From NCBI RefSeq assembly GCF_030685535.1, contig NZ_CP131601.1:3162001-3226000 (forward strand): a stretch of DNA of 64,000 nt, written 5' to 3'. Both the position numbers and the translations under genes were made by a program. The notes beneath the pieces are model-generated. The model was given only the letters and a program-made list of their open reading frames with translations, searched no databases and had not been told where the DNA came from. The stretch comes from Photobacterium leiognathi (lineage in GTDB: Bacteria > Pseudomonadota > Gammaproteobacteria > Enterobacterales > Vibrionaceae). This document shows, one piece after another, positions 29,105-45,920 of this stretch (position 1 is its first letter; every line of letters starts with the position of its first letter).

Positions 29105-29869
29105 TTAGTCGTTAAGAAATGCCGTTAATGGGCTTGATGCAATGGCATGATTCACCTTACCAGCAAGACCAGCTTCATAGGCCATACGACCACTTTCCAC
29201 GGCCAATTTAAATGCACGCCCCATTGCAATCGGATCACTTGCCGCTGCGATGGCAGTATTAACCAATACCGCATCAGCCCCCATTTCCATCGCTTCTGCG
29301 GCATGTGAAGGTGCACCAATGCCCGCATCCACCACCACAGGTACTTGCGCCTGATCGATAATAATGCGAAGAAAATCGCGAGAAGCGATCCCTTTATTCG
29401 AGCCAATCGGCGCACCTAGTGGCATCACGGCAGCGCAACCTACCTCTTCTAATCGCTTACAAAGCACAGGATCGGCATGACAGTAAGGCAGTACGACAAA
29501 CCCTTCTTTTACCAACTGCTCTGCTGCTTTTAGCGTTTCAATCGGATCAGGCATCAGGTATTTTGGATCAGGGTGAATTTCTAATTTTAGCCAATTCGTC
29601 CCCAATGCTTCTCTGGCTAACTGCGCAGCAAAGATCGCTTCTTTGGCATTTTTTGCCCCTGACGTATTAGGCAGTAAATTCACTCCAGCTTGGATCAATG
29701 GCGCTAAGATATCGTCATCACGCTCAGCAATATTGACCCGCTTTAGTGCCATCGTCACGAGCTCAGAGCTTGTCGCTAAAATCGATTCAGCCATGACATC
29801 TCGATTGGCGTACTTACCCGTTCCGGTAAATAATCGCGATGTGAATGTTTTATCTGCAATGGTCAACAT
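29105..29869 (-). CDS. thiG: ThiG, thiazole synthase
   Basis: TIM-barrel enzyme (254 residues) that assembles the thiazole phosphate from deoxyxylulose phosphate, ThiS thiocarboxylate and dehydroglycine. Family marks are [42 protein letters not shown] with the Schiff-base Lys, and [32 protein letters not shown]. It lies 1 bp from thiS, consistent with the ThiG/ThiS partnership. Confidence 0.97.
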   Translation of the reverse strand: MLTIADKTFTSRLFTGTGKYANRDVMAESILATSSELVTMALKRVNIAERDDDILAPLIQAGVNLLPNTSGAKNAKEAIFAAQLAREALGTNWLKLEIHPDPKYLMPDPIETLKAAEQLVKEGFVVLPYCHADPVLCKRLEEVGCAAVMPLGAPIGSNKGIASRDFLRIIIDQAQVPVVVDAGIGAPSHAAEAMEMGADAVLVNTAIAAASDPIAMGRAFKLAVESGRMAYEAGLAGKVNHAIASSPLTAFLND

Positions 29870-29870
29870 A

Positions 29871-30083
29871 TTAACCTCCTGCTATCGCTTGAAATAACGC
29901 GATCTGATCGCCATCAGCAATGACGGTTGTCGACCACTCACTGGCTGCAACAATTCGCTGATTTATCGCGATCGCAGTACCTTGTATGGGTAAATCTAAC
30001 TGCTTAACAAATTGATTGACGGTTTGCTCAGCCTCGCAAGACATAGATTCATCATTCAGCCAGATAGTTATCATGGTAGCCAT
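29871..30083 (-). CDS. thiS: ThiS, sulfur-carrier protein
   Basis: A 70-residue ubiquitin-like protein ending in the required Gly-Gly (AIAGG), whose C terminus is adenylated by ThiF and converted to a thiocarboxylate that donates sulfur to ThiG. A second in-frame Met ([13 protein letters not shown]) may be the real start, giving 67 residues. It abuts thiF. Confidence 0.93.
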   Translation of the reverse strand: MATMITIWLNDESMSCEAEQTVNQFVKQLDLPIQGTAIAINQRIVAASEWSTTVIADGDQIALFQAIAGG

Positions 30084-30869
30084 TTACACAACCTCCCTTT
30101 GCTCTTGCTGACCACATACAGGGCAACAAGGAGCAGCATCAATTGATACCTGCTGCCATTTTCCTGTTAAGCCATTAAATTGCTGCAGTAAACCAAACCC
30201 AACTTCACCAACACCTGCGATAGCTTTGATCGCATTAAGCGCTTGTAACGTTCCAATAGTGCCTACAACAGGTCCCATCACGCCGTTACTACGACAGTTT
30301 TGATCTTGTGGTGGCGTTTCAGCACTTAATGGAAACACACATTGATAACACGGTGAGATCTGTCTGAAATCAAACGCCAGTAACTGCCCTCGCCAACCTA
30401 TCGACGCACCAGCAATCAGTGGTGTTTGATGCTGATAACAAGCTTGATTGACCGCATAACGGGTAGCCCAGTTATCACTGCAATCAAGCACAATATCGGC
30501 CTGCTGTACTTCCATCGCGAGTTGAAAGCCTGCAAGCTTGGCTTTTACTGCACGCGTTCTCACCAATGGGTTCAATGCTAAAAGCTGATCACAGGCTGCT
30601 TGCGCTTTATTGAGTGACACATCGTTTTCTCGATAAATCACCTGACGCTGCAAGTTTGAACTATCAACCTCATCATCATCTGCAATCACCAGTAAGCCAA
30701 CACCCGCAGCGGCTAGGTACATTGCTGCTGCTGAGCCTAAACCGCCCGCACCGACGATCAATACCTTGGCATTGTTAAGTGCAAGTTGTCCCTGCTCTCC
30801 CATGTCTTCGAGCATGATTTGTCGGTTATATCGAATAAAAGCAGTATCAGAGAGTCTGTCAGTTGTCAT
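30084..30869 (-). CDS. thiF: ThiF, ThiS adenylyltransferase
   Basis: E1-like enzyme of 261 residues. The ATP-binding Rossmann motif [23 protein letters not shown] is followed by the Asp of [27 protein letters not shown] and [11 protein letters not shown]. The zinc site is formed by CYQC near residue 170 and CCPVC near the C terminus. It overlaps the thiE end by 11 bp, indicating translational coupling. Confidence 0.95.
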   Translation of the reverse strand: MTTDRLSDTAFIRYNRQIMLEDMGEQGQLALNNAKVLIVGAGGLGSAAAMYLAAAGVGLLVIADDDEVDSSNLQRQVIYRENDVSLNKAQAACDQLLALNPLVRTRAVKAKLAGFQLAMEVQQADIVLDCSDNWATRYAVNQACYQHQTPLIAGASIGWRGQLLAFDFRQISPCYQCVFPLSAETPPQDQNCRSNGVMGPVVGTIGTLQALNAIKAIAGVGEVGFGLLQQFNGLTGKWQQVSIDAAPCCPVCGQQEQREVV

Positions 30870-32076
30870 ACATCACCTCACGCTGAACTAAACATTTATT
30901 GAGTTGTTCGACGGCAATCGCTGGCTCACTAGACTGGGTGATCGCACGTACCACCGCAACACTACTCACCCCTGTGTCCCAAACCACTGGCACACGCGAT
31001 AAATCAATACCGCCAATCGCCACCGTTGGAAACGCATTGCCAATGAGTTGTTGATAAAGCTTTAAGCGGTGAACACCTTGCGGTAATGACGGCATTTGCT
31101 TAGTTGTAGTTGGGTAAATATGACCGAGGGCGATATAACTTGGATTAAATGCCATCGCACGTAGGATCTCGTAATACCCATGGGTTGAGATCCCCAAGCG
31201 AAGGTTGGCTTGTTGAATAGCATTGAGATCAGCAACAGCTAAATCTTCTTGTCCCAAATGCACCCCAAAAGCACCATGCTCAATAGCCAGTTGCCAATAG
31301 TCATTAATAAAGACCTGCGCATTTGCCTGCTGACCTAACGCAATAGCTTGAGCAACATCTTGCTCTAAACCTTGAGCATTCGGATCTTTGATCCGCAGCT
31401 GAGTCGTTTTCACATCCAATTCAAGTAACTGCTTAACCCATTGGACGGAATCCACCACCGGATATAACGTAAGTTTCTCACTATCAACAGGTGAAAAAGC
31501 TTCAACTGGCTGACATTCGAATTGCCAACCAATATCTGACAGCTTTGCAAAATTAGCACAAACGATATCAGGGAAAGCATCACGCTCAGTTGACCAAATG
31601 CCCATCTGCGTTGACTGGGCATAGGCTCTTGCTAGCACTAGAGCATCTTCTAAGGGGTAATCAAGCGCGAGTGCCACCAATAACATCGCTCGCTGTTGAG
31701 TCGCATTACCAAGTTCAACACTGAAACAACCACGCACGTCACCATCATGATGCCAAATATCAAGGTAGCCCCCCTTAACTGGCAAGCCACAAATTACTAA
31801 GTCTGGGCGTTTCAGTACTTGCGCTTTGAGCGATGAGAGTTTCCCATCGATAGAGCCCCATTGATCTTGGATCTCATAATCAACAGGTGTTGTGGAGCAG
31901 GCTTGTTCAAAGCCTACTCGTTTAACGCAAGAGGGTGTCGATACCTCAATCCACTCTTGGCTTGATGGCATTAACGTGACTTGCTCACCTAACTGATACT
32001 CTGCAGCAGAGGCTAATAATGGCTCAATATGCATCACCAGAGACGATAAAACCTTTGGTAAGCTTAATGTGCTCAT
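30859..32076 (-). CDS. thiE: Thiamine-phosphate synthase with an extra N-terminal domain
   Basis: 405 residues, about twice the length of E. coli ThiE. The C-terminal 200 residues are a ThiE TIM barrel: [56 protein letters not shown] and [11 protein letters not shown]. This part couples HMP pyrophosphate and thiazole phosphate into thiamine phosphate. The N-terminal 190 residues lack catalytic motifs. The stretch [11 protein letters not shown]...[35 protein letters not shown] resembles the C-terminal part of HMP-P kinases (ThiD) with the GTGC-like anion hole lost, so it is probably a degenerate ThiD-like domain. That relation is inferred. Confidence 0.88.
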   Translation of the reverse strand: MSTLSLPKVLSSLVMHIEPLLASAAEYQLGEQVTLMPSSQEWIEVSTPSCVKRVGFEQACSTTPVDYEIQDQWGSIDGKLSSLKAQVLKRPDLVICGLPVKGGYLDIWHHDGDVRGCFSVELGNATQQRAMLLVALALDYPLEDALVLARAYAQSTQMGIWSTERDAFPDIVCANFAKLSDIGWQFECQPVEAFSPVDSEKLTLYPVVDSVQWVKQLLELDVKTTQLRIKDPNAQGLEQDVAQAIALGQQANAQVFINDYWQLAIEHGAFGVHLGQEDLAVADLNAIQQANLRLGISTHGYYEILRAMAFNPSYIALGHIYPTTTKQMPSLPQGVHRLKLYQQLIGNAFPTVAIGGIDLSRVPVVWDTGVSSVAVVRAITQSSEPAIAVEQLNKCLVQREVMYDN

Positions 32077-34017
<1,941 letters not shown>

Positions 34018-34130
34018 TCAATGTAGGGGAAAATGCTTGGCGGATGGGCGTAAACAAGAGGTGTGTACTTTATGTACAGCTATGCAGATGCGTACAGTGA
34101 TCATAGAAGATATGTAGCAGAAGACATTCT

Positions 34131-34209
34131 CTTGTTCCCTTCGCAGGTATTAGCCTGATCAGGTTCAACGGATCCCGCAATGCGGTCTCAGCCATATGGC
34201 ACTCCGACA
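34131..34209 (-). promoter_or_regulatory. TPP riboswitch (THI element)
   Basis: On the minus strand the leader contains the classic motifs in order: CGGAGTGCC, GGCTGAGA, then ACCTGATCAGGCTAATACC and GCGAAGGGAACAAG. These are the pyrimidine- and diphosphate-sensing arms of the aptamer. It lies about 130 nt before thiC. No U-tract terminator follows, so control is probably at translation initiation. Confidence 0.95.
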
Positions 34210-34287
34210 AGTAGCAATGAGTATAGAGAAGCTGTAAAAGCGCAACAACCTTTATACTGAGAAAAAATGTGAAAAGTGACAGATAAC

Positions 34288-34310
34288 AAAAAGCCGTGTA
34301 TCAACACGGC
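34288..34310 (-). terminator. Terminator of the universal stress gene
   Basis: Minus-strand hairpin GCCGTGT/ACACGGC with a 4-nt loop and U-tract, 30 bp after the stop. Confidence 0.88.
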
Positions 34311-34340
34311 CTCTTATTACATTCAGCATATTGCTCAAGA

Positions 34341-34763
34341 TTACTGTGAAATCAATACATCACAATTAAGGTGATTCGCTAAAGAATCGCTTAAATCACC
34401 AAAGAGGTGGAAAGTCGATTTGTGATACCCGGTGATCACAAGGTTCGCATTAAGCTCCTTGGCTAAGGCTTCAATATGTTTAGAGACATCGCCATCTGCA
34501 GTATGAATCGCTTTAACCTTGTAAGAAGAAGCAGCAATCAGTTCAGACAACTCTTTCATACGCTTTTTGGCAATAGTGTCGTGCTCTTCTTGTAATTCAA
34601 CTTCAACATCAATAAAGCTGACATTGCCAATCCCTGGTTCAACATAAGCAACATGTAAATCAGCGTGATTCTGCTCAGCAATAACGCCAGCTTTTACCAT
34701 CAATTTATGCGCATTTTTATCTTCAGGGTTAACCGCTAATAACACAGTTTGGTAAAGCGACAT
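34341..34763 (-). CDS. Universal stress protein, UspA family
   Basis: A 140-residue cytosolic protein of the UspA fold: YQTVLLAVNPEDKNAHKLM at the N terminus and ANLVITGYHKSTFHLFGDLSDSLANHLNCDVLIS at the C terminus. The C-terminal glycine pattern is not the G-x2-G-x9-GS ATP loop, as in non-ATP-binding E. coli UspA. The start at 34763 has AAGGAGG 7 nt upstream; a longer frame to 34838 is hydrophobic and unlikely. The role in stress resistance is by family. Confidence 0.9.
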   Translation of the reverse strand: MSLYQTVLLAVNPEDKNAHKLMVKAGVIAEQNHADLHVAYVEPGIGNVSFIDVEVELQEEHDTIAKKRMKELSELIAASSYKVKAIHTADGDVSKHIEALAKELNANLVITGYHKSTFHLFGDLSDSLANHLNCDVLISQ

Positions 34764-34968
34764 ATCTAGCCTCCTTGAGCCAAGGCTCATTACAAATTCA
34801 ATAATTATGATTATGATGCTATAAATGTAGCTATACAACTAACGATGTGGCTGACGAATTAATATTCGATTGAATCAATGATTGCAATATTGGAGAGTTC
34901 TCACCTTTCTAACTAGCGATTATCATGACCGCTTTCTATCATTACCTGAAAATATAAACGAGATCCCA

Positions 34969-35352
34969 ATGAGCCAATATTTATTACTAGGATTCATCGC
35001 GCTTGGTGGTGCATTCGGTGCCTGCTCACGATACCTAATTTCTGAGCTATGCGTAATGCTATTTGGCCGTGGCTTCCCATACGGTACTTTAACCGTAAAC
35101 GTGCTGGGCTCCTTAATCATGGGGTTATTGATGTCAGCACTGAATCAAGGAATGATTGAAGCTGCGCCATGGCGACCTATCATCGGCTTGGGCTTCCTAG
35201 GTGCATTAACTACGTTCTCAACATTCTCAATGGATAACGTAGTACTTATGCAGCAAGGCGAGTTTTTTAAAGCTGGTTTAAACATTTTGCTTAACGTTAT
35301 TGTCAGTATCGCCGCGTGTTATGTTGGCTACCAAATCATGATGAAAAGCTAA
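34969..35352 (+). CDS. crcB: Fluoride exporter CrcB/FluC
   Basis: A 127-residue inner-membrane protein with four helices that works as a dual-topology dimeric fluoride channel. Family signatures are GGAFGACSRYLIS, GTLTVNVLGSLIMG and GFLGALTTFSTFSMD (phenylalanine box and central Na site region). An upstream frame to 34882 adds residues unlike the family. I see no fluoride riboswitch in the 200 bp upstream. The terminator that follows is split by IS4-type copy 2. Confidence 0.95.
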   Translation: MSQYLLLGFIALGGAFGACSRYLISELCVMLFGRGFPYGTLTVNVLGSLIMGLLMSALNQGMIEAAPWRPIIGLGFLGALTTFSTFSMDNVVLMQQGEFFKAGLNILLNVIVSIAACYVGYQIMMKS

Positions 35353-35363
35353 CTAACAGACAT

Positions 35364-35383
35364 AAAAAAACCGCCAATTAGGC
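35364..35383 (+). terminator. Left half of the crcB terminator split by the IS4-type element
   Basis: With the IS removed, 35364-35383 joins 36826-36834 to give AAAAAAACCGCC-AATTA-GGCGGTTTTTTT, a perfect 12-bp stem with a 5-nt loop. Confidence 0.88.
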
Positions 35384-36814
35384 TAACACCTATCACTTAA
35401 GGTGTTTGGAACGAACTGGATAACGAGTTTTATTGATACGAACGGCTCTCTGCTTGGGCCGTTTTTTTCTTTCAGGTAATATGTAACGCTTTACTTGTTT
35501 TCTCATTGCTCTCAGTTTTTGAGGAATTGAACCTGGCGAAGCGATGGCACACCACATTAATTCATCTTGAATATCTCTTAACGCCATCATAAAACTTATC
35601 CGTAATGGTGAAACATTCGCTTCTGCCGCTATTCTACTTATTTCTAAGCGAACAAGATTATAAGCTATCAATATTCCCCATATTTCTTGCTCAATACCTT
35701 CTACTGATTGACTACGCAATAATATTTCATCTTCAAGCATGTCATGTTTTATTTCACCATAACTGTTTTCTATCTCCCAACGTTCGAAATAAACATCAAG
35801 CAAAGCTTGATAGCTATAATGCTCACCAACTAAGGAAGTAAGAAGCCCTTGGATATGATATTTTTGAGTTTTTTCTGGATAAAGCACTAATCGAGCTTGC
35901 CATTTTTCAGGAAGGCTTGGGTCTTTAGCTCTTGCATATTTGGATACATCCATTTCTACAATCAAATCTCGTCCTGCTTCATCAAGCTGCTTAATGACGG
36001 TATATCGCGTATTTGATTTAATTGGAGTCATCCAATGACTCGAATCATGCTGACGTTGCCAATTAATCATCAACTCGGCGCCAAGATAACATCGGTCAAA
36101 AATAGTTAAAGAATCTGGCGTTATTGAGGATATAAGCTGTTTAGCATAGTTCTCTTCACCAATATTGCTGGGACCAAATGCTACGTTGTGTATTAATCGA
36201 CTACGAAGGGAGCATAAAGCACATAACCTGACGATAGGGTATTCTGTATGCTGTATCTTACCGTGTTTGACATACTGAAAGTGACTCGCTAATTCTGGAG
36301 TATCATGACTTCTAAATTGAGTTCCATCGACAGAGAAAAGGCGTAAGCCTTTCCATGTGTCTCCGCTATCTTCGGCTTTCGTCCAATATTTGGCAGTGAG
36401 TGAGAAAAGTGCTTTTAGAGGCTGTGCTGTCAATCGTTTTCGCGCCTGAGGGATAGCACTTGGTGCAATAGAATCACCTTGTGATCGCGATAATTGCAAA
36501 TCAAGTTTATTCAAGACATCGGTTATCGATCTATTACGATATAGGCCAATTCCAACGATTAACCAAACAACCAATTCCGCAGGTAATTTTCGTCTGCGTA
36601 TACTGGCCTTATTGGTTTCATCTAATGCTTGTTGAATCCACTCAAGAGGTAAGTCTCTTTGAAATAATGAGAGTGATTCTGGTGCTGCAAACGCATCTAC
36701 ATCAATGAGCCAATGTGACAACATAAAAAATACCCCCAGTTTTGCAAAACTGAGGGTATTTTTAACTATCTGAAAGATCGTGCAACCAATCAATTTCTTA
36801 AGTGATAGGTGTTA
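35384..36814 (-). mobile_element. IS4-family insertion sequence, copy 2 (1431 bp)
   Basis: Same length, ends and orientation as the copy at 8963-10393. It is flanked by an 11-bp direct repeat GCCAATTAGGC (35373-35383 and 36815-36825). The duplication differs in sequence and length from copy 1, so this is an independent insertion. The two copies look recent because they have not visibly diverged. Confidence 0.97.
35393..36724 (-). CDS. IS4-family transposase (copy 2)
   Basis: The translation is identical to the transposase at 8972-10303, with the same DDE residues (D133, D210, E319) and the same choice of start (36724). An SD-sequestering hairpin lies at 36725-36764. Intact. Confidence 0.95.
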   Translation of the reverse strand: MLSHWLIDVDAFAAPESLSLFQRDLPLEWIQQALDETNKASIRRRKLPAELVVWLIVGIGLYRNRSITDVLNKLDLQLSRSQGDSIAPSAIPQARKRLTAQPLKALFSLTAKYWTKAEDSGDTWKGLRLFSVDGTQFRSHDTPELASHFQYVKHGKIQHTEYPIVRLCALCSLRSRLIHNVAFGPSNIGEENYAKQLISSITPDSLTIFDRCYLGAELMINWQRQHDSSHWMTPIKSNTRYTVIKQLDEAGRDLIVEMDVSKYARAKDPSLPEKWQARLVLYPEKTQKYHIQGLLTSLVGEHYSYQALLDVYFERWEIENSYGEIKHDMLEDEILLRSQSVEGIEQEIWGILIAYNLVRLEISRIAAEANVSPLRISFMMALRDIQDELMWCAIASPGSIPQKLRAMRKQVKRYILPERKKRPKQRAVRINKTRYPVRSKHLK

Positions 36815-36968
36815 GCCAATTAGGCGGTTTTTTTATGTCTTACATCTAAGGTATTCAGACTTAAATAGCAATTAACCCGATAGCACGGCATGCCATTATT
36901 TATATCAAACTCAAAGAACTGCTTAATAATACTTATAGATAATTCGGAGAACCTAAATCGATAAATGT

Positions 36969-36999
36969 AAAAAAGCCCCGCTATTTCTAGCGAGGCTTC
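36969..36999 (-). terminator. Terminator of the rRNA-tRNA operon
   Basis: Minus-strand hairpin GCCTCGCTA-GAAA-TAGCGGGGC followed by a U-tract, 9 bp beyond the tRNA-Asp 3' end. Confidence 0.9.
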
Positions 37000-37007
37000 T
37001 TAATAAG

Positions 37008-37084
37008 TGGCGGAGCGGACGGGACTCGAACCCGCGACCCCCGGCGTGACAGGCCGATATTCTAACCAACTGAACTACCGCTCC
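37008..37084 (-). tRNA. tRNA-Asp (GUC)
   Basis: 77 nt including an encoded CCA. The acceptor stem is GGAGCGG pairing with CCGCTCC, the D-loop segment is AGTTCAGTTGGTTAGA, the anticodon loop CCTGTCACG reads GUC, and the T-arm is GCGGGTTCGAGTCCCGT. It is the last gene of the operon, a common position after 5S in vibrios and enterics. Confidence 0.97.
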
Positions 37085-37147
37085 ACACGGAGATAAAACT
37101 TTCGTTTTATCCGATACCTGTCGTTCAGAACAAGTATCTTAAATTTA

Positions 37148-37267
37148 AAGCCTGGCGATGTCCTACTCTCACATGGGGAGGCCCCACACTACCATCGGCG
37201 CTATTACGTTTCACTACTGAGTTCGGCATGGGATCAGGTGGGTCCATAACGCTATGGTCGCCAAGCA
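37148..37267 (-). rRNA. rrf: 5S ribosomal RNA
   Basis: 120 nt. It begins TGCTTGGCGACCATAGCG on the minus strand and contains CCCATGCCGAACTCAG and GATGGTAGTGTGGGG, with terminal helix GCTTGGCG/CGCCAGGC. Ends are set by analogy with E. coli. Confidence 0.96.
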
Positions 37268-37351
37268 AATTCGTTACAATCTTGAAAAGCTGATTCTCAA
37301 ACACACGTTCAAGTGTTCTTGGAGTCCGTATAAAACCCCTTGGGTGTTGTA

Positions 37352-40242
<2,891 letters not shown>

Positions 40243-40560
40243 ATACAACCCCAAGAGGTTTCGTATGTTCAAACAACCAAGGTTTATGTCTCTGATAAGG
40301 AGACGTTGGTTTTTCGCCGGACTCGATACAAGACACTTGAATGTGTATTGTTTTGAGAACTCGTTTTCATCTTTCGATGAAAACTATAAATCAATCTATC
40401 GATTGAATTTACTAGTCAGCTTTCCAGATTGTTAAAGAGCATTAACGCAAAAGCGTTAATCAATAACAAATGTTATTCATTAGCACTTTCGCTATTTTTC
40501 TAAAACCATTTCACCAAGCAATCTGTGTGGACACTGCATTTAAACAGTTAAGTCTTTAGG
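40243..40560 (-). other. 16S-23S internal spacer without tRNA
   Basis: 318 bp. No tRNA cloverleaf is found on either strand. The spacer holds a boxA antitermination element at 40428-40441 (minus-strand TGCTCTTTAACAAT) and the 3' arm of the 16S processing stem at 40518-40535. Confidence 0.85.
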
Positions 40561-42108
<1,548 letters not shown>

Positions 42109-42273
42109 AGTTTTGTTGGTCTTTCGACAAGCTCAATGAATACTGTTAATTCATCATAAAATGATGAATGAATTGACTGTGCTGATACCGAAGTATCAAA
42201 TTGGTCACTAGTATCATTGATAAATCTTTTTGACTAATCATTCAACGAGTGCCCACACAGATTGCATGGTCAA

Positions 42274-42287
42274 ATTGTTAAAGAACA
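42274..42287 (-). promoter_or_regulatory. rRNA leader boxA
   Basis: Minus-strand TGTTCTTTAACAAT, near the boxA consensus for NusB/NusE antitermination, between the promoter and 16S. Confidence 0.8.
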
Positions 42288-42337
42288 ATACTGATTTCGT
42301 TGCTAGCCAGTGGCTCACTCCGTGTCAGTGAGGTCGC

Positions 42338-42365
42338 ATTATAGAGAGTTCGATCACATTAGCAA
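42338..42365 (-). promoter_or_regulatory. rRNA operon promoter
   Basis: Minus strand: -35 TTGCTA (42360-42365), 16-nt spacer, perfect -10 TATAAT (42338-42343), then the GC-rich discriminator GCGACC expected of a stringently controlled rRNA promoter. AT-rich sequence upstream (about 42370-42400) fits an UP element. Confidence 0.88.
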
Positions 42366-42499
42366 GGGCTAAATTGAAATATTTCTGACATATTTAATCA
42401 CTCGAGCAAATAACGATCAAAGCACCTCGCTTTGACTATAATTCACCCACCATATTCGCTAATCTAGTTCAATAAATACGCATTATTATAGGTATAGTT

Positions 42500-43048
42500 A
42501 TGCCAAGCCCTTTACGCTCTTATAAAACGATTTATCCAACAGTAGGTAATAATGTCTTTATTGACCCTTCTAGCGTGATTATTGGTGACGTTCGCTTAGC
42601 TGATGATGCCAGTATTTGGCCTTTAGTCGCTGCGCGTGGTGATGTTAATTACATTACTATTGGTAAACGCACTAATATCCAAGATGGTAGCGTGCTACAC
42701 GTTAGCCGTGTCAGTGATGATCACCCCAATGGCTTTCCGCTTATTATTGGTGATGATGTGACAGTTGGACATAAAGCGATGCTACATGGCTGCCAAGTAG
42801 GTCATCGAGTATTAGTGGGTATGGGAGCGATTATTTTAGATGGTGCAGTCATAGAAGATGATGTGATCGTTGGTGCTGGCAGTTTAGTCCCCCCCAATAA
42901 ACGCCTAGCCGCTGGTTTTCTTTATGTCGGCAGCCCTGCCAAACAAGCTCGCCCTTTAACGGATAAAGAGAAAACCTTTTTGTCGCAATCAGCAGATAAC
43001 TATGTGCGACTCAAAAATGAGTACCTTTGCGAAGAACTGCCATTGTAA
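42500..43048 (+). CDS. yrdA: Gamma-carbonic-anhydrase-like protein YrdA
   Basis: A 182-residue left-handed beta-helix protein built of hexapeptide repeats (IIGDVRLADDASIW, ITIGKRTNIQDGSVLH, LIIGDDVTVGHKAMLHGCQVGH), ending in a C-terminal helix. The three His metal ligands sit in GSVLH and VGHKAMLH. Relatives bind zinc or iron; carbonic anhydrase activity is not always found. Neighbours aroE, DUF1488 and tsaC match the E. coli yrdA region. Confidence 0.92.
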   Translation: MPSPLRSYKTIYPTVGNNVFIDPSSVIIGDVRLADDASIWPLVAARGDVNYITIGKRTNIQDGSVLHVSRVSDDHPNGFPLIIGDDVTVGHKAMLHGCQVGHRVLVGMGAIILDGAVIEDDVIVGAGSLVPPNKRLAAGFLYVGSPAKQARPLTDKEKTFLSQSADNYVRLKNEYLCEELPL

Positions 43049-43055
43049 ATAAAAA

Positions 43056-43081
43056 GAAGCCTTATCTAACGATAAGGCTTC
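43056..43081. terminator. Bidirectional terminator after yrdA
   Basis: Perfect 11-bp stem GAAGCCTTATC/GATAAGGCTTC with loop TAAC, between converging yrdA and the DUF1488 gene. Confidence 0.88.
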
Positions 43082-43101
43082 TCGATAATTATTTGAGTGA
43101 C

Positions 43102-43365
43102 TTAGCCAATAACGACATCACCGTTATCATCAAAACATTCATCTTCAATCATTTCTTCAGCTAACTCTTCAAGATCGAAACGGTAAGCTGAGAACTGCGC
43201 TAAAATGTCCGCTTCATCTTGTAACGATTTATCACTGCGTACTTGTAACCATTCAAGGCTTACCCAGCAGGTAATTAATGCAAAGGCTTGCTGGGCGGGA
43301 AAGTTAACCGCTTGGCGAACAGCATCCCATGCTTGAATATCTGAAAATAGAATATCTTGGTTCAT
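43102..43365 (-). CDS. DUF1488 family protein (YrdB-like)
   Basis: An 87-residue acidic protein starting MNQDILFSDIQAWDAVRQAVNFPAQQ. The DUF1488 pattern is a short N-terminal strand region and helices ending in an Asp/Glu-rich tail (MIEDECFDDNGDV). Function is unknown. It starts 5 bp after the aroE stop, the same aroE-yrdB pairing as in E. coli. Confidence 0.88.
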   Translation of the reverse strand: MNQDILFSDIQAWDAVRQAVNFPAQQAFALITCWVSLEWLQVRSDKSLQDEADILAQFSAYRFDLEELAEEMIEDECFDDNGDVVIG

Positions 43366-43370
43366 TACTT

Positions 43371-44192
43371 TTACTCTTGTAAGGTTCGGCGTAATTCGCG
43401 CTGTACTTGTTTTGCGCCAGGGCGAAGTCCACGCCATAACATAAAGCTTTCTGCCGCTTGTCCAACGAGCATACCTAGCCCATCTAGTGTTTTAATTGCG
43501 CCATGCTCTTTCGCCCAACGATTAAAAGAAGTGATCGCTGAGCCATACACCATGTCATAGCAAGTAGTATTCGCACCAATCACTGTTGATGGTATTGCAG
43601 GTACATCCCCGGAAAGACTGGCTGAGGTTGAATTGATGATCACATCAAAGGTTTGATCTTCAAGTTCAGCTTGCTCTAATGCCGCTACATTGCCGTCAGA
43701 TGAAAATAACTCTGCTAATTGTTGCGCTTTACTCAAGGTACGGTTAGCGATCACAAGTTGCTTAGGCTGCTGTGCTAATAGTGGCAATATCACACCACGG
43801 GCTGCGCCACCTGCACCTAATAATAAGATGCGTTGCTCTTTTAATTCGACATGCTGATTGATGAGATCTTGCACCAAACCTTCACCATCGGTGTTATCAC
43901 CTAACACGCCACCATCATCTAGTTTCTTAAGCGTGTTAACAGCACCAGCTAAACGAGCACGTTCTGTCAGGGTGGTCGCATATTGATAAGCTTGCTCTTT
44001 AAATGGCACCGTGATGTTACAACCTTTACCACCATCATTAAAAAATGCATCTGCCGCTTGTACGAAACCATCAAGCGCTACTAGTTGGCTGGTGTATGTC
44101 ATCTGCTGGCTCGTTTGACGGGCAAACAAGGTATGAATGAACGGAGATTTACTTTGTCCGATCGGGTTACCAAATACGACGTACTTATCCAT
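43371..44192 (-). CDS. aroE: Shikimate dehydrogenase (NADP)
   Basis: Reduces 3-dehydroshikimate in aromatic amino-acid synthesis. The 273-residue protein has the substrate motif [16 protein letters not shown], the catalytic Lys in [24 protein letters not shown] with the catalytic Asp, the NADP loop [12 protein letters not shown], and [14 protein letters not shown]. The C-terminal [16 protein letters not shown] is also typical. Confidence 0.97.
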   Translation of the reverse strand: MDKYVVFGNPIGQSKSPFIHTLFARQTSQQMTYTSQLVALDGFVQAADAFFNDGGKGCNITVPFKEQAYQYATTLTERARLAGAVNTLKKLDDGGVLGDNTDGEGLVQDLINQHVELKEQRILLLGAGGAARGVILPLLAQQPKQLVIANRTLSKAQQLAELFSSDGNVAALEQAELEDQTFDVIINSTSASLSGDVPAIPSTVIGANTTCYDMVYGSAITSFNRWAKEHGAIKTLDGLGMLVGQAAESFMLWRGLRPGAKQVQRELRRTLQE

Positions 44193-44254
44193 ATACGAAT
44201 TCTCTCTTTATATAAGCAGGCTCTATCACTCCGTGATCTGAGCTAAATGATTGT

Positions 44255-45726
<1,472 letters not shown>

Positions 45727-45837
45727 AGTATCCTCGTTTCTTCTTGGGCTAACATTGTTGTTTTACTTTCTCAAAATCATTCTACCTACTCCTTAGTCAC
45801 AACTCCATGCTAGGTTATAAGACAGTCAATATTCATG

Positions 45838-45853
45838 ACGCAAACGTTTTCCT
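45838..45853. promoter_or_regulatory. PurR operator at the purE promoter
   Basis: ACGCAAACGTTTTCCT matches the PurR consensus ACGCAAACGTTTTCGT at 15 of 16 positions. It overlaps the candidate -35 of a promoter whose -10 is the perfect TATAAT at 45870-45875 (17-bp spacer). Confidence 0.88.
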
Positions 45854-45920
45854 TTGCGATAAATCACCGTATAATGCCGACATCAACACGATGTTAAGTT
45901 ATGACCTGAAGGAGAATGAG

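Noticed and set aside
34764-34968. Fluoride riboswitch upstream of crcB
   Set aside because: The conserved crcB-motif segments could not be found in either the leader or its surroundings.
40243-40560. tRNA-Ile/Ala/Glu in the 16S-23S spacer
   Set aside because: No acceptor, T-arm or anticodon arm pattern on either strand.
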